Below, in pieces: positions 40,657-49,205 of a stretch of DNA of 64,000 nucleotides. A program made the translations under genes and the position numbers. Source of the DNA: CALREJ01 sp035547395. GTDB taxonomy: Bacteria; Patescibacteriota; Gracilibacteria; Peribacterales; Peribacteraceae. The notes beneath the pieces are model-generated. The model was not told where the DNA came from, did no database searches, and was given only the letters and a program-made list of their open reading frames with translations. Within the stretch, counting starts at the first letter, position 1. Every line of letters begins with the position of its first letter. Location: contig DASZVA010000003.1 of NCBI GenBank assembly GCA_035547395.1, positions 62,001-126,000 on the forward strand. Direction: 5' to 3'.

Positions 40657-42747
40657 ATGGAGCCTACTCTGAATCTGTCACTTTCAAATCCCCTTCTCCT
40701 CGTCGGACTCTCCGGCGTTCTGGCGCTCATTGCCGCGGGTGCGTTTCGCGCGATCATCGGCAAACAGAATCCCGGAACCGACGCGATGCAGATGATTGCG
40801 GATAAAATCCGCGTCGGCGCGATGGCGTTCCTCCGGCAGGAATACCGCGTCATCTTTATTTTCATCGTCGTCGTTGCGATCCTCATCTATCTCTTCGTCG
40901 ATACCACGTGGCTCGGTATGAAGACGGGTCACTGGCAGATGCCTCTGGCCGCTCTCAGCTTTGCGCTCGGTTCCTGCTGTTCGGTGCTTGCCGGATTCAT
41001 CGGCATGCGCACGGCGACGATCGCGAACGTCCGCACCACGCAGGCTGCGCGCACCGGCCTCAATCACGGTCTGCGCATCGCGTTTTTGAGTGGCGCCACG
41101 ATGGGCATGTCGGTGGTGGGTATCGGTATTCTCGGGCTCGCCGCTGCATTCTTCATTCTCACGCAAGTGATCGGCGTCACGATGACCGGCTCGCTGGAAG
41201 CGCTCACGGGCTTCAGCTTCGGCGCATCATCGGTTGCACTCTTCGCCCGCGTCGGCGGCGGCATCTATACCAAAGCAGCGGACGTGGGTGCCGACCTTGT
41301 CGGCAAGGTGGAGGCGGGTATTCCGGAAGACGATCCGCGCAATCCGGCGGTGATCGCCGACAACGTCGGTGACAACGTGGGGGATGTCGCAGGCATGGGT
41401 GCCGACCTCTTTGAAAGCTTCATCGGTTCGCTCGTCGCCACGATGCTTATCGGTCTGTCCACGCAGTGGGGACCCGATGCGACGCTGCGCGCGATTCTGT
41501 ATCCGCTCCTCGTGACGGCCATTGGCATCGTGAGCAGCATCATCGGTACCTTCGCGGTGCGCGCCAAAAACGGAGGAAAGATCGAGTCCGCCCTCAAAAA
41601 CGGCGTCGTGATCGCATCGATTCTCGTGCTGATCGGCGCATATTTCCTGGGGCTTGTCTGGCTGCCGGCGGGCGTGCGCAACGGTGTCTTTATCGCGCTG
41701 ACCGCGGGTCTCATCGTCGGCGTTCTCATCGGCGTGCTCACCGAGTACTACACCTCTGCATCCTTCGGCCCCGTCAAGAAACTCGCTGACTCGTCCAAGA
41801 CCGGTCCCGCGACCGTCATTATTGAAGGTCTGTCTCTGGGCTACATGTCCACCGTGATTCCGCTCATCCTCATCGGCATCGGCATCATCGTCTCCTACAT
41901 GTCCGCCGGACTCTACGGCATTGCGGTTTCGGCCGTGGGCATGCTCTCGACGCTGGGCATCACGCTTGCCATCGACGCCTACGGTCCCGTGGCCGATAAC
42001 GCCGGCGGCATCGCGGAGATGGCACATCTGCCCAAGGAAGTCCGCGAGACCACCGACGCTCTCGACTCTGCAGGCAACACGACCGCGGCGGTCGGCAAGG
42101 GATTCGCCATCGGCTCCGCGGCGCTCACCGCGCTCGCGCTCTTCTCGGCCTTCACGCAGGCGGCGCATCTCTCGTCCATCGATCTCACCAAACCCTTCAC
42201 GTTCATCGGTCTGCTGATCGGCGGCATTCTGCCGTTCCTCTTCGCGTCGCTCACCATGCGCGCCGTGGGCAGAGCAGCATTCTCCATGATTGAAGAAGTC
42301 CGCCGCCAATTCCGCGAGATCAAGGGTCTTATGGAGGGCAAGGCCGAAGGCGACACCGAGCGCTGCGTCAGTATCGCGACCTCGGCTGCCATCCGCGAGA
42401 TGGTGATCCCGGGTCTGCTCGCAGTCGTGACCCCGGTGCTCACGGGTCTGATCCTCGGATCGGAAGCACTCGGAGGGCTGCTCGCCGGTGCACTCGTGAC
42501 GGGCGTGCTGCTCGCAATCTCCATGGCCAATAGCGGCGGAGCTTGGGACAACGCCAAGAAGTTCATCGAAGCCGGGAACCTCGGCGGTAAGGGAAGTGAT
42601 CCGCACAAGGCGGCCGTGGTAGGGGACACCGTCGGCGATCCGTTCAAGGACACGTCCGGTCCCGCGCTCAACATCCTCGTGAAGCTCATGTCCATCGTCT
42701 CGGTCTTAACCGCCGGTCTCTACGGCCTGGCGGGGATTGTGCATTGA
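40657..42747 (+). CDS. hppA: K+-dependent membrane-bound pyrophosphatase (ion pump)
   Basis: The 696-residue protein has about 16 membrane helices and the family motifs: the PPi site with TKAADVGADLVGKVEAGIPE and DDPRNPAVIADNVGDNVGD, and near the C-terminus GGAWDNAKKFIE plus DTVGDPFKDTSGPALNIL. Ala477 in GNTTAAVGKG, where K+-independent enzymes have Lys, marks the K+-dependent class. Glu253 in ADLFESF takes the position of the gating Glu seen in Na+-pumping and some H+-pumping members. It uses PPi hydrolysis to pump Na+ or H+ outward and would work alongside the V-ATPase. Confidence 0.96.
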   Translation: MEPTLNLSLSNPLLLVGLSGVLALIAAGAFRAIIGKQNPGTDAMQMIADKIRVGAMAFLRQEYRVIFIFIVVVAILIYLFVDTTWLGMKTGHWQMPLAALSFALGSCCSVLAGFIGMRTATIANVRTTQAARTGLNHGLRIAFLSGATMGMSVVGIGILGLAAAFFILTQVIGVTMTGSLEALTGFSFGASSVALFARVGGGIYTKAADVGADLVGKVEAGIPEDDPRNPAVIADNVGDNVGDVAGMGADLFESFIGSLVATMLIGLSTQWGPDATLRAILYPLLVTAIGIVSSIIGTFAVRAKNGGKIESALKNGVVIASILVLIGAYFLGLVWLPAGVRNGVFIALTAGLIVGVLIGVLTEYYTSASFGPVKKLADSSKTGPATVIIEGLSLGYMSTVIPLILIGIGIIVSYMSAGLYGIAVSAVGMLSTLGITLAIDAYGPVADNAGGIAEMAHLPKEVRETTDALDSAGNTTAAVGKGFAIGSAALTALALFSAFTQAAHLSSIDLTKPFTFIGLLIGGILPFLFASLTMRAVGRAAFSMIEEVRRQFREIKGLMEGKAEGDTERCVSIATSAAIREMVIPGLLAVVTPVLTGLILGSEALGGLLAGALVTGVLLAISMANSGGAWDNAKKFIEAGNLGGKGSDPHKAAVVGDTVGDPFKDTSGPALNILVKLMSIVSVLTAGLYGLAGIVH

Positions 42748-42752
42748 TGAAT

Positions 42753-42785
42753 GTGTCATGGTGAGGACGCTCGAACCACGACACT
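42753..42785. repeat. dispersed palindromic element, partial copy D
   Basis: Only the left part is present: GTGTCATGGTGAG and CGAACCACGACAC, just after the hppA stop. Confidence 0.75.
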
Positions 42786-42803
42786 CCATAATCGTTCCAA
42801 ACG

Positions 42804-42823
42804 ACAGCCCCGGAAGGGGCTGT
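42804..42823 (+). terminator. hairpin after hppA
   Basis: ACAGCCCC-GGAA-GGGGCTGT is a perfect 8-bp stem followed by TGTGTT. The T-run is weak. Confidence 0.5.
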
Positions 42824-42905
42824 TGTGTTATGTAAAAAATATTTTACAATATACATAGTCCGAGTGGTTCATTCATTTCAACGTCGTTTAGCAGGAGACG
42901 GTTCG

Positions 42906-43571
42906 ATGTTAGATTTCCCTACTGTTTTGGCTACCACGAACGAGGGCAAGGCAAGGGAGTGGAATGAGATTTCCCGCGCCTTGGCAAGCGGCGCTGCGCC
43001 GCAGTTCACTTGCGTTGAGGAGAAGAGTCCACTTCTTGAAATCCAGGACATTGATCCAGTGCAAGTGGCACTGGTGAAGGCATGGCACGCCGCCAAAGTT
43101 TACAAAAAACCTGTTCTCATCGAGGACGTCTCGTTTGGCATCGATGCACTCGGCGGTTTCCCCGGTGCATTATATGCACCTGTGGAAAAGGGTTTTAAAC
43201 CAAAGGGGATTCTCGACATGGCTCTGCAGGGTTGTAACCTGCAGGTGGCGTCAACGGAAGATAGCGTGATTCTGCTGCGCAATCCTCCTCGTGCAACAGT
43301 CACAGAGGTAATAGCTTTCCTGAACAATGACGGCACGACGGTGTCAGTTGTAAAGGTGGAGGTGCATGGCTCAATGCCACCGACTCCGCGAGGCACCGGT
43401 GGCTTCGGATTTGATCCGATTTTTATTCCGGATGGTCCGAATCTCACGTATGCCGAAATGTCGCCGGAGCAGAAGAACGCCTGCTCCATGCGATTCATGG
43501 CGATCAGGAAGCTTCTTGCCGGCGACTCAGAAACGCACCAGCTGCCTCCTATGCTCGACTGTCTGCTCTAA
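42906..43571 (+). CDS. rdgB: Ham1/RdgB-like non-canonical purine NTP pyrophosphatase
   Basis: The 221-residue protein matches the ITPase family: LATTNEGKAREW at the N-terminus, the central IEDVSFGIDALGGFPGALY and GTGGFGFDPIFIPDG with a C-terminal SMRFMAIRKLL. It would hydrolyse ITP, dITP and XTP to the monophosphates and so keep deaminated purines out of nucleic acids. The usual LPGPY is altered to FPGALY. The start at 42906 is fixed by a Shine-Dalgarno AGGAG 9 nt upstream. It opens the nucleotide block and is followed by its own hairpin. Confidence 0.83.
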   Translation: MLDFPTVLATTNEGKAREWNEISRALASGAAPQFTCVEEKSPLLEIQDIDPVQVALVKAWHAAKVYKKPVLIEDVSFGIDALGGFPGALYAPVEKGFKPKGILDMALQGCNLQVASTEDSVILLRNPPRATVTEVIAFLNNDGTTVSVVKVEVHGSMPPTPRGTGGFGFDPIFIPDGPNLTYAEMSPEQKNACSMRFMAIRKLLAGDSETHQLPPMLDCLL

Positions 43572-43591
43572 GACGTTGCACTATCACTCGG

Positions 43592-43623
43592 ATGCCGGCT
43601 CTCCCCAGGGGGAGTCGGCATTT
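43592..43623 (+). terminator. hairpin terminator after the RdgB-like gene
   Basis: ATGCCGGCTCTCCCC pairs with GGGGGAGTCGGCAT and is followed by TTGTC. Confidence 0.55.
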
Positions 43624-43630
43624 GTCATAA

Positions 43631-43662
43631 TTGACAGAAAACATATAGCAGTTCATTATAAC
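43631..43662 (+). promoter_or_regulatory. promoter of the IMPDH-like gene
   Basis: A perfect -35 box TTGACA at 43631-43636 is followed at 17-20 nt by CATTATAAC, which contains two overlapping -10 candidates. The start codon is within about 10 nt of the -10. Confidence 0.5.
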
Positions 43663-43670
43663 TATCCATT

Positions 43671-45500
43671 ATGGCGATCACGGCCAATTTTTCTCTTGAA
43701 CAGGCATCCGATTTGAAGGACTTCGATCAGCTCGTCCTGGGAACTCATAATGCCACGCAGGAAATCATCGATGGACATTTGAAGCTCACAAGCCCTGCCA
43801 ATGCAAAAAAATTCCACGAGGCATATCTTGCCTATCAGGCAGCCTATCGAAAGAAAACGGATTTCGTTCTTCGTCACGGCGTATCGACTCCGGAATTAGA
43901 GAAAAATTTACTCGAGACGCATAAGAAATATTCTGCTCTTCAAGATCAACATAGCGCAGATCCGAGTCTGGCTTTTTTGAACAAGCCTATCCATCGAAAA
44001 GAATTCAATGCAGAACCGTACGCGATACCCGGGAAAATTCTTCCTCCGCAGCCGTACCTCGGTGCATCCTCCGCCATGGATGGCATATGGCCGGGTTACG
44101 ATAAACCGGAATATTTCGAGCAGTTTCCGTTTTTACATAAATATGAAGCGAAAAATCCGGGAAAAGCCCTTCATGCGTTTTTGCGCGAACACAATCTTTT
44201 CTTCCATTTTCCGGAAACAGTCAGCCGCTACGGTGTGCTCTTCGTGCCGCCGCCATACCTCGAAGATGATTTGAACGTTGAATTGCGAAGTCACCTCAGC
44301 ACGTGTGACAAGCTCTATCACTCCGCTCCCATCGTCTCTCCGAATGATACGGTCGCGGAAGCGCGTCTCGTTCTCTCATATGTTGAGGACGATATGGTGG
44401 CAATGGTGATGGATGGGAAAGAATGCAAAGGTGTGGTTGGATGGAGAGATTTAGAAGGACAACCGGACGGTCAATTGATCGGTGCTCTCACAGAACGTCA
44501 ACAAGATTGGTACGAGGCGCCTAATCATGAATTGGATGCGAAGGAAGCATTTGCATATATGGAAGAAAGAGATTGGCCGTACATGGTGAAGTTTACGAAA
44601 CACGGACCGCGCATCATGACGCAGACGACTGCGTCCGTTTCGTATTTCCTTCGCCCGAACGTCTTTAAAAATGGTCTCGGGTCCGCAGTGTACTTCGGTA
44701 TCAGCGATACGAAAGAAGGTGATCTGTTGATCGATAGGCTCATCAACGAAGCCGATGGCATTCCGGCGGCGATCGTCGAAACCGCACACGGTGATACGCC
44801 GTTCTACCGGACGATTCTGAGTCATTATCGGCAAAAAATGCAGGACGTCTTCATGATGGCGGGAACGACGGTCGATACCGAAGCGGTGCTCGATTTCCTT
44901 TTGAAGTACGGAGCGGACGGCGTGAAGCTCGGCATTGCCGAAGGCCATGCCTGCCGCACATCCAACACGGGCATCGCGCCGCCCAATGCACACGTCGGAT
45001 TGGAATGCGGTGCCGCTGCCTACAATCAGGGATACCTGATGCTCGACGGCTGGGGATTGCCCAGCGAATTCATCAAGGGTCTTGCTATGTCGGGCATCCA
45101 GATGCGACAGGGTGGTGGCGCATTCATGGGCCGTCGCGAAGCAGCCAACCCTTCCATAAGAGTGAACGGATCACGCGGAAAGTTTTACCGCGGCATGGCG
45201 GGCAAGGATGTGCAGGAGGCGGTGCTCGGCCGCAAAGATCCCGATATCGTCAAACGCATGGAAGCGCGCGCCCACCTTCATTCCGAAGGTGCGGAGGTAT
45301 TTGTCCCGCAGCGGTCGCCATCAACGGTGGGCCGCATGCTGCTCTCCTACATGTTCCTGCTGAAATCCGCGATGAGTTACGAAGGTGTGCGTGCTGAACT
45401 GGCAGATCCTACAAAGATTCCATCGCATATGACGCCGGAGTCAGAGCTTCATCAATTCCATCGCATGGCAAAACTGTACTCCGTACGGAAGGCGGCATAA
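43671..45500 (+). CDS. divergent IMP dehydrogenase/GMP reductase-family protein with CBS-like insert
   Basis: The 609-residue protein follows the IMPDH plan in a highly altered form. An N-terminal extension of about 110 residues is followed by LGASSAMDGIW (IMPDH: SSPMDTVTE) near 131. CBS-like repeats occupy about 210-330 (SAPIVSPNDTVAEARLVL). Then the barrel half has GADGVKLGIAEGHACRTSNTG near 410, with a Cys at the catalytic position, DGWGLPSEF where IMPDH has DGGIR, and KFYRGMAGKDVQEA where IMPDH has YRGMGS. The changed phosphate-binding motif suggests a different substrate. It lies just upstream of an adenosine-deaminase homologue and the normal guaB. Confidence 0.7.
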   Translation: MAITANFSLEQASDLKDFDQLVLGTHNATQEIIDGHLKLTSPANAKKFHEAYLAYQAAYRKKTDFVLRHGVSTPELEKNLLETHKKYSALQDQHSADPSLAFLNKPIHRKEFNAEPYAIPGKILPPQPYLGASSAMDGIWPGYDKPEYFEQFPFLHKYEAKNPGKALHAFLREHNLFFHFPETVSRYGVLFVPPPYLEDDLNVELRSHLSTCDKLYHSAPIVSPNDTVAEARLVLSYVEDDMVAMVMDGKECKGVVGWRDLEGQPDGQLIGALTERQQDWYEAPNHELDAKEAFAYMEERDWPYMVKFTKHGPRIMTQTTASVSYFLRPNVFKNGLGSAVYFGISDTKEGDLLIDRLINEADGIPAAIVETAHGDTPFYRTILSHYRQKMQDVFMMAGTTVDTEAVLDFLLKYGADGVKLGIAEGHACRTSNTGIAPPNAHVGLECGAAAYNQGYLMLDGWGLPSEFIKGLAMSGIQMRQGGGAFMGRREAANPSIRVNGSRGKFYRGMAGKDVQEAVLGRKDPDIVKRMEARAHLHSEGAEVFVPQRSPSTVGRMLLSYMFLLKSAMSYEGVRAELADPTKIPSHMTPESELHQFHRMAKLYSVRKAA

Positions 45501-45542
45501 TTTCCATTTGCCAACAAGGGTCGCGTCGGGTAAGAATACCGT

Positions 45543-46556
45543 ATGGTAACCTCCAGTAGACCCACGAAGGAGTTAGCGGAGCTGCATTTCCATCTCGGTC
45601 AGTCGGTCGAGCCGCACATCCTGTGGTCTATTGCCCATGAGCAGGGAATCAAACTGCCAAGCAAGGACTACTGGGAATTTTACGATCTGGTCACGCTCAA
45701 CAAGGAAAAGGTGACGTGGGACGACTACCACAAGCTGTTCCACCTCACGGAGCTCGTGCAGAGTTCGCCGATCGCGATGGAACGCACGCTCTACGAAGTG
45801 ATCTCGGGCGCGTACAGAGTGAATAACATCACCTTGCAGGAGCCGGGCTTCAACCCGCTCTATCGCAACCGCGAAGGGGAGCGCGACTTGGATCAGATCA
45901 TCCTGGCGGCGCTGCGCGGCATGGAGAGGGCGCTTGCCGAGTTCCCGAAGATCCGCGCAGGGCTCATCCTCATGCTCGACCGCCGCCTTCCCAAAGAGGT
46001 GAACGCGGTGATTGTGCGCAAAGCCATCAAGTACAAGAGTCGCGGTGTGGTCGGCATCGACATCGCCGGTCCGCTCAAGGACGGGTTCAAGTACGAGGAC
46101 TACGCCGATCTCTACGCCGAGGCGCGCGACGCCGGCCTCAAGACCACGGTCCATACCGGTGAAGACGGCACGGCGGAGGAGATGGATCACGTGCTCGACG
46201 TGCTGCCGCTCGATCGTCTCAACCACGGATTCCGCTGCTACACGGATAAAAAACTGATGGAGAAAGTGCGCAAGAAAAATCTCACGCTCTGCCTATGTCC
46301 AACATCGAACCTCAGCGTCGGATTCGTCAAGGACGGCAAGCATCTGAAGGAAGTGCTGCGGACGCTGTGGGACAACGGCGTGAAGTTTTCCATCAACACG
46401 GACAACCCGTCGATGCTGCGCACCAACCTCACCAAGGAATTCGATCTGCTCCGCGAGCATAAGATTTTCAACGAAGAGGAGATCGATCAGATCATCCGTT
46501 GGGCGTTCGAGTGCACGTTCATCCCGACGGAGCTCGGACGGAATCTTTATTTATGA
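45543..46556 (+). CDS. adenosine/adenine/AMP deaminase-family protein, divergent
   Basis: The 337-residue protein has the metal-dependent deaminase barrel. Motifs seen: ELHFHLGQS (family: HxHLDGS or HLEG), VHTGEDG, RLNHGFR, LCPTSNLSVG and SINTDNPSM. The HxH, the later His residues and the first Asp of the TDxP motif are kept, but the usual second Asp (TDDP) is Asn. The changes near HLGQ and TDNP point to a non-standard substrate or altered catalysis. It follows the IMPDH-like gene by 42 nt in the same direction and may share its transcript. Confidence 0.82.
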   Translation: MVTSSRPTKELAELHFHLGQSVEPHILWSIAHEQGIKLPSKDYWEFYDLVTLNKEKVTWDDYHKLFHLTELVQSSPIAMERTLYEVISGAYRVNNITLQEPGFNPLYRNREGERDLDQIILAALRGMERALAEFPKIRAGLILMLDRRLPKEVNAVIVRKAIKYKSRGVVGIDIAGPLKDGFKYEDYADLYAEARDAGLKTTVHTGEDGTAEEMDHVLDVLPLDRLNHGFRCYTDKKLMEKVRKKNLTLCLCPTSNLSVGFVKDGKHLKEVLRTLWDNGVKFSINTDNPSMLRTNLTKEFDLLREHKIFNEEEIDQIIRWAFECTFIPTELGRNLYL

Positions 46557-46588
46557 GGAGATAAGATGTTGTTCTTTCAGTTGAATGA

Positions 46589-46661
46589 GTATTAGGGGAT
46601 TCGTATAAAGTATTAGGCGATTGCTTCCACCCCTTAATACATAATACCATTCCCCTAATAC
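46589..46661. repeat. intergenic inverted repeat (GTATTAGGGGA)
   Basis: GTATTAGGGGA on the left pairs with TCCCCTAATAC on the right, with more copies of TATTAGG and AATACATAATAC between. It sits between the deaminase gene and guaB. Confidence 0.75.
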
Positions 46662-46669
46662 TTTGTTGT

Positions 46670-47839
46670 ATGCCCACCTCATCCTCCCGCACCGGCTCCA
46701 AAATCGTCATGGAGGGGCTCACCTTCGACGATCTGCTGCTGCTCCCGAACTACACCAGTTTCCCGCGCGAACAGGCAAACCTTGAAACGAAGCTTCATCC
46801 GACGATCACGCTCAAACTCCCGATCATTTCCTCCCCGATGGATACGGTGACGGAAACCCAGATGGCGATCGCGATGGCGCAAAGCGGAGGACTTGGTGTG
46901 ATCCATCGCAATCTGCAAGTTGCGACACAGAGGAAAATGGTCGAAGACGTGAAGAGGGCAGAGGTCAGAGGGCAGAGGTCAGAGGGCAGTGATCAGAGAA
47001 CGGCATCGCTCGACAGCAAGGGCCGCTACCTCGTCGGAGCGGCGGTCGGTGCCGGAGCTGATCTCGAAGAGCGTGTGAAAGCATTGGTCGACGCTGGAGT
47101 GGATCTCATCGTTGTCGATTCGGGACACGGTCACAGCCAGTACATCATGGATGCGGTCACGTTCATCAAGAAGCACAACAAGAAGACAGTCGTCATGGCG
47201 GGCAACGTCGCGACGTATGATGGTGCGAAGGCGATGATGAAGGCAGGCGCGGACATCCTGCGCGTCGGCGTCGGGCCGGGCTCCATCTGCACGACGCGTG
47301 TCGTCACCGGCATGGGCGTCCCGCAAGTGACTGCTCTCATGGAAGTTGCGCGTGCGGTGAAGGGAACCAAGGTGACCTTCGTCGCCGATGGCGGCATCCG
47401 TCAGATGGGCGACATGGCCAAGGCACTCGCGACGGGAGCATCCGCCGTCATGCTCGGGTCGATGCTCGCCGGGTACGAACAGTCGCCGGGGGAGAAAGTC
47501 ACAAAGAACGGTAAAGCCTTCAAGCGCTACCGCGGCATGGGCAGTATCGGCGCGATGCAGAAAGGCGGAGCCGAGCGCTACGGACAATCGATGAAGACGG
47601 AAGCCAAGAAGCTCATTGCCGAGGGCGTCGAGGGGCTCGTGCCCTTCAAGGGCGACGTCCATGATTTTCTCTACCAGGCCGCCGGCGCGCTGCGTTCATC
47701 GTTCTATTATCTGGGCAGCAAGTCGATGAAGGAATTCCACGCCAAGGCAAAGTTCGTAAAGATCACGCAGGCGAGTCTGCAGGAGAGCCATCCGCACACC
47801 GTCTCGATCAGTGATGCGGGAGGGAGTTATATGGTGTGA
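46670..47839 (+). CDS. guaB: IMP dehydrogenase without CBS domains
   Basis: The 389-residue enzyme makes XMP from IMP, the first step to GMP. Motifs: FDDLLLLPNYTSF, ISSPMDTVTE, the NAD site VVDSGHGHS, the catalytic loop GVGPGSICTTRVVTG, VADGGIRQMGD and KRYRGMGSIGAM. The tandem CBS domains normally found after about residue 90 are missing. At that site lie three copies of a 14-bp repeat that add a short Arg/Glu/Ser/Gln-rich stretch. The last 13 nt overlap the end of the convergent gene at 47827. Confidence 0.95.
   Translation: MPTSSSRTGSKIVMEGLTFDDLLLLPNYTSFPREQANLETKLHPTITLKLPIISSPMDTVTETQMAIAMAQSGGLGVIHRNLQVATQRKMVEDVKRAEVRGQRSEGSDQRTASLDSKGRYLVGAAVGAGADLEERVKALVDAGVDLIVVDSGHGHSQYIMDAVTFIKKHNKKTVVMAGNVATYDGAKAMMKAGADILRVGVGPGSICTTRVVTGMGVPQVTALMEVARAVKGTKVTFVADGGIRQMGDMAKALATGASAVMLGSMLAGYEQSPGEKVTKNGKAFKRYRGMGSIGAMQKGGAERYGQSMKTEAKKLIAEGVEGLVPFKGDVHDFLYQAAGALRSSFYYLGSKSMKEFHAKAKFVKITQASLQESHPHTVSISDAGGSYMV
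46953..46994. repeat. 14-bp tandem repeat x3 inside guaB
   Basis: AGAGGGCAGAGGTC occurs three times head to tail (third copy with two changes); 42 bp keep the frame. It sits where the CBS domains are missing. Confidence 0.9.
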
Positions 47840-48399
47840 GCATCGCGCAGCTTCTGAAGTTCAGGCGATTGCATCAGGAGCTGACCCACCGCTGCGGTTG
47901 TCGCCTGCGCAAGTACGTCGCGGCGTCGCAGCAGATTACCTGTCAGATATTCCTGCGGGTCCGTTCCGTCTATGCCTGCGCGCTTGGCCATGACTGATCC
48001 GACAGTGTATTTATCGAAGCCGAGTTCGCGCGCGATGTGTACATCTTCCGTCGGATATTCCACGCCTGTTCCCATGCTGTATGCCTGGCGGCCGGTTGCA
48101 TCTTCCGCCACGGTCCATCCCATATCGACCCATTTCTCTTCACCGTTTGCGTTGACCTGGAACATCCCTCCTTCGAACGCGATCAAGAGGTCAAAGCGCG
48201 TGTCACCTATGACAGTCTTCAGATTTTTTATTCTGTTCAAAGCGCCTTGCAGCGTTTCTTCGTGGCCGACGGGTTGTTCATTGATATCTGATGATGCTTT
48301 TCTGCCCTCGATATCGTGATTACCCGGAAAAATTTCATCGCATGCCTGTTTAGCTCCGGCAATTTTATGCTTGCTGGTGGATGCGACGAACACTCTCAT
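47827..48399 (-). CDS. inosine/xanthosine triphosphatase, YjjX/DUF84 family
   Basis: The 190-residue protein matches the YjjX/DUF84 fold: VFVASTSKHKIAGAKQACDEIF, then DINEQPVGHEETLQGALNRI and DLLIAFEGGMFQ. Members hydrolyse ITP and XTP and serve the same clean-up role as RdgB, with a related fold. Here it is convergent with guaB and divergent from the GTP cyclohydrolase gene, inside the nucleotide block. The GKIEA-like site is intact as far as it can be read. Confidence 0.82.
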   Translation of the reverse strand: MRVFVASTSKHKIAGAKQACDEIFPGNHDIEGRKASSDINEQPVGHEETLQGALNRIKNLKTVIGDTRFDLLIAFEGGMFQVNANGEEKWVDMGWTVAEDATGRQAYSMGTGVEYPTEDVHIARELGFDKYTVGSVMAKRAGIDGTDPQEYLTGNLLRRRDVLAQATTAAVGQLLMQSPELQKLRDAHTI

Positions 48400-48530
48400 T
48401 TAATGAATAATATAATTTATTTTTTATAATAGTCAAATTTGGCTTAATTTAGGCAAAATATTCAAAAATTCTTATTTGATTTGATTTTTACGGTGTGCTA
48501 AAACTTCCACAAATCCCCCCTGCTGTTTCT
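48400..48530. promoter_or_regulatory. AT-rich divergent promoter region
   Basis: This spacer between the divergent DUF84 and GTP cyclohydrolase II genes is very AT-rich and holds TATAAT-like boxes on both strands (around 48405-48430). I see no FMN riboswitch core in it. Confidence 0.4.
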
Positions 48531-49193
48531 ATGGAAAAAGTAGAAAAAATTGGAGTAACGGACGGCTATCCAACGAAATTACGTGCGGTCGATACGATTG
48601 TTCCGCTCCAATGGTCGATGTATGCATTCCGGGACAATCTCTATGCGGTGCTTGCAAACGGTCAGCTTCAGGATCCAAATGAGCGGCCGATTGTACGTCT
48701 TCAGTCATATTGCAGCATTGGACAGACCTTGGGCGGAGCGCTGTGCGATTGCGGTGATCAGCTAGAGAACAGCAAGAATATCATTGCCAATGCCACCAGC
48801 GGTGCAGTTATTTTGAATTGGAGTCATGAAGGAAGAGGGGCAGGTTTGCGAAAACATTTCGAGGCGCATTTTCTCCATCAAAATGAGGGCATCGATAGCG
48901 TGGAGGCGTATGAGAAGCTTGGCCTGGAAGTGGATCCGAGGGAATACGACGGCGAAATCGCGATCATGCGTGAGTTGGGATTGCAGAGAATTTGCTTGCT
49001 GAGCAACAACCCGCGAAAAACGCTTCCTCTGGAGGAAGCAGGATTTGATGTTGTAAGAATGCCCCTCCTTGTTCCCGAGAACGAATACAATACCCGGCAA
49101 TTGGAGGTTCGCAGAAAAAAACTCGGTCATCTCATCCCGGTGAACGGGAATGGTTCTTCTTTGCCGAGCACGAATGGAAACGGCACTCATTGA
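48531..49193 (+). CDS. ribA: GTP cyclohydrolase II (RibA-like)
   Basis: The 220-residue protein has the GTP cyclohydrolase II pattern: zinc ligands in SYCSIGQTLGGALCDCGDQL (three Cys), the catalytic SHEGRGAGLRKHF (family: QEGRGIGL), and GLQRICLLSNNPRKTLPLEEAG near the C-terminus. The enzyme opens GTP to start riboflavin synthesis. No other riboflavin gene is nearby, and the gene instead sits among purine enzymes and 12 nt before an unknown gene, so another role in GTP breakdown is possible. The ATG at 48531 is chosen; an upstream GTG adds 12 residues. The tail is low complexity (NGNGSSLPSTNGNG). Confidence 0.85.
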   Translation: MEKVEKIGVTDGYPTKLRAVDTIVPLQWSMYAFRDNLYAVLANGQLQDPNERPIVRLQSYCSIGQTLGGALCDCGDQLENSKNIIANATSGAVILNWSHEGRGAGLRKHFEAHFLHQNEGIDSVEAYEKLGLEVDPREYDGEIAIMRELGLQRICLLSNNPRKTLPLEEAGFDVVRMPLLVPENEYNTRQLEVRRKKLGHLIPVNGNGSSLPSTNGNGTH

Positions 49194-49205
49194 TCCTCGC
49201 AAATC

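Noticed and set aside
41227..42606. 459-codon open frame antisense to hppA
   Set aside because: A shadow frame with His/Asp/Arg-rich composition over a highly conserved gene.
48400..48530. FMN riboswitch upstream of the GTP cyclohydrolase II gene
   Set aside because: The region is AT-rich and lacks the conserved RFN helices and loops.
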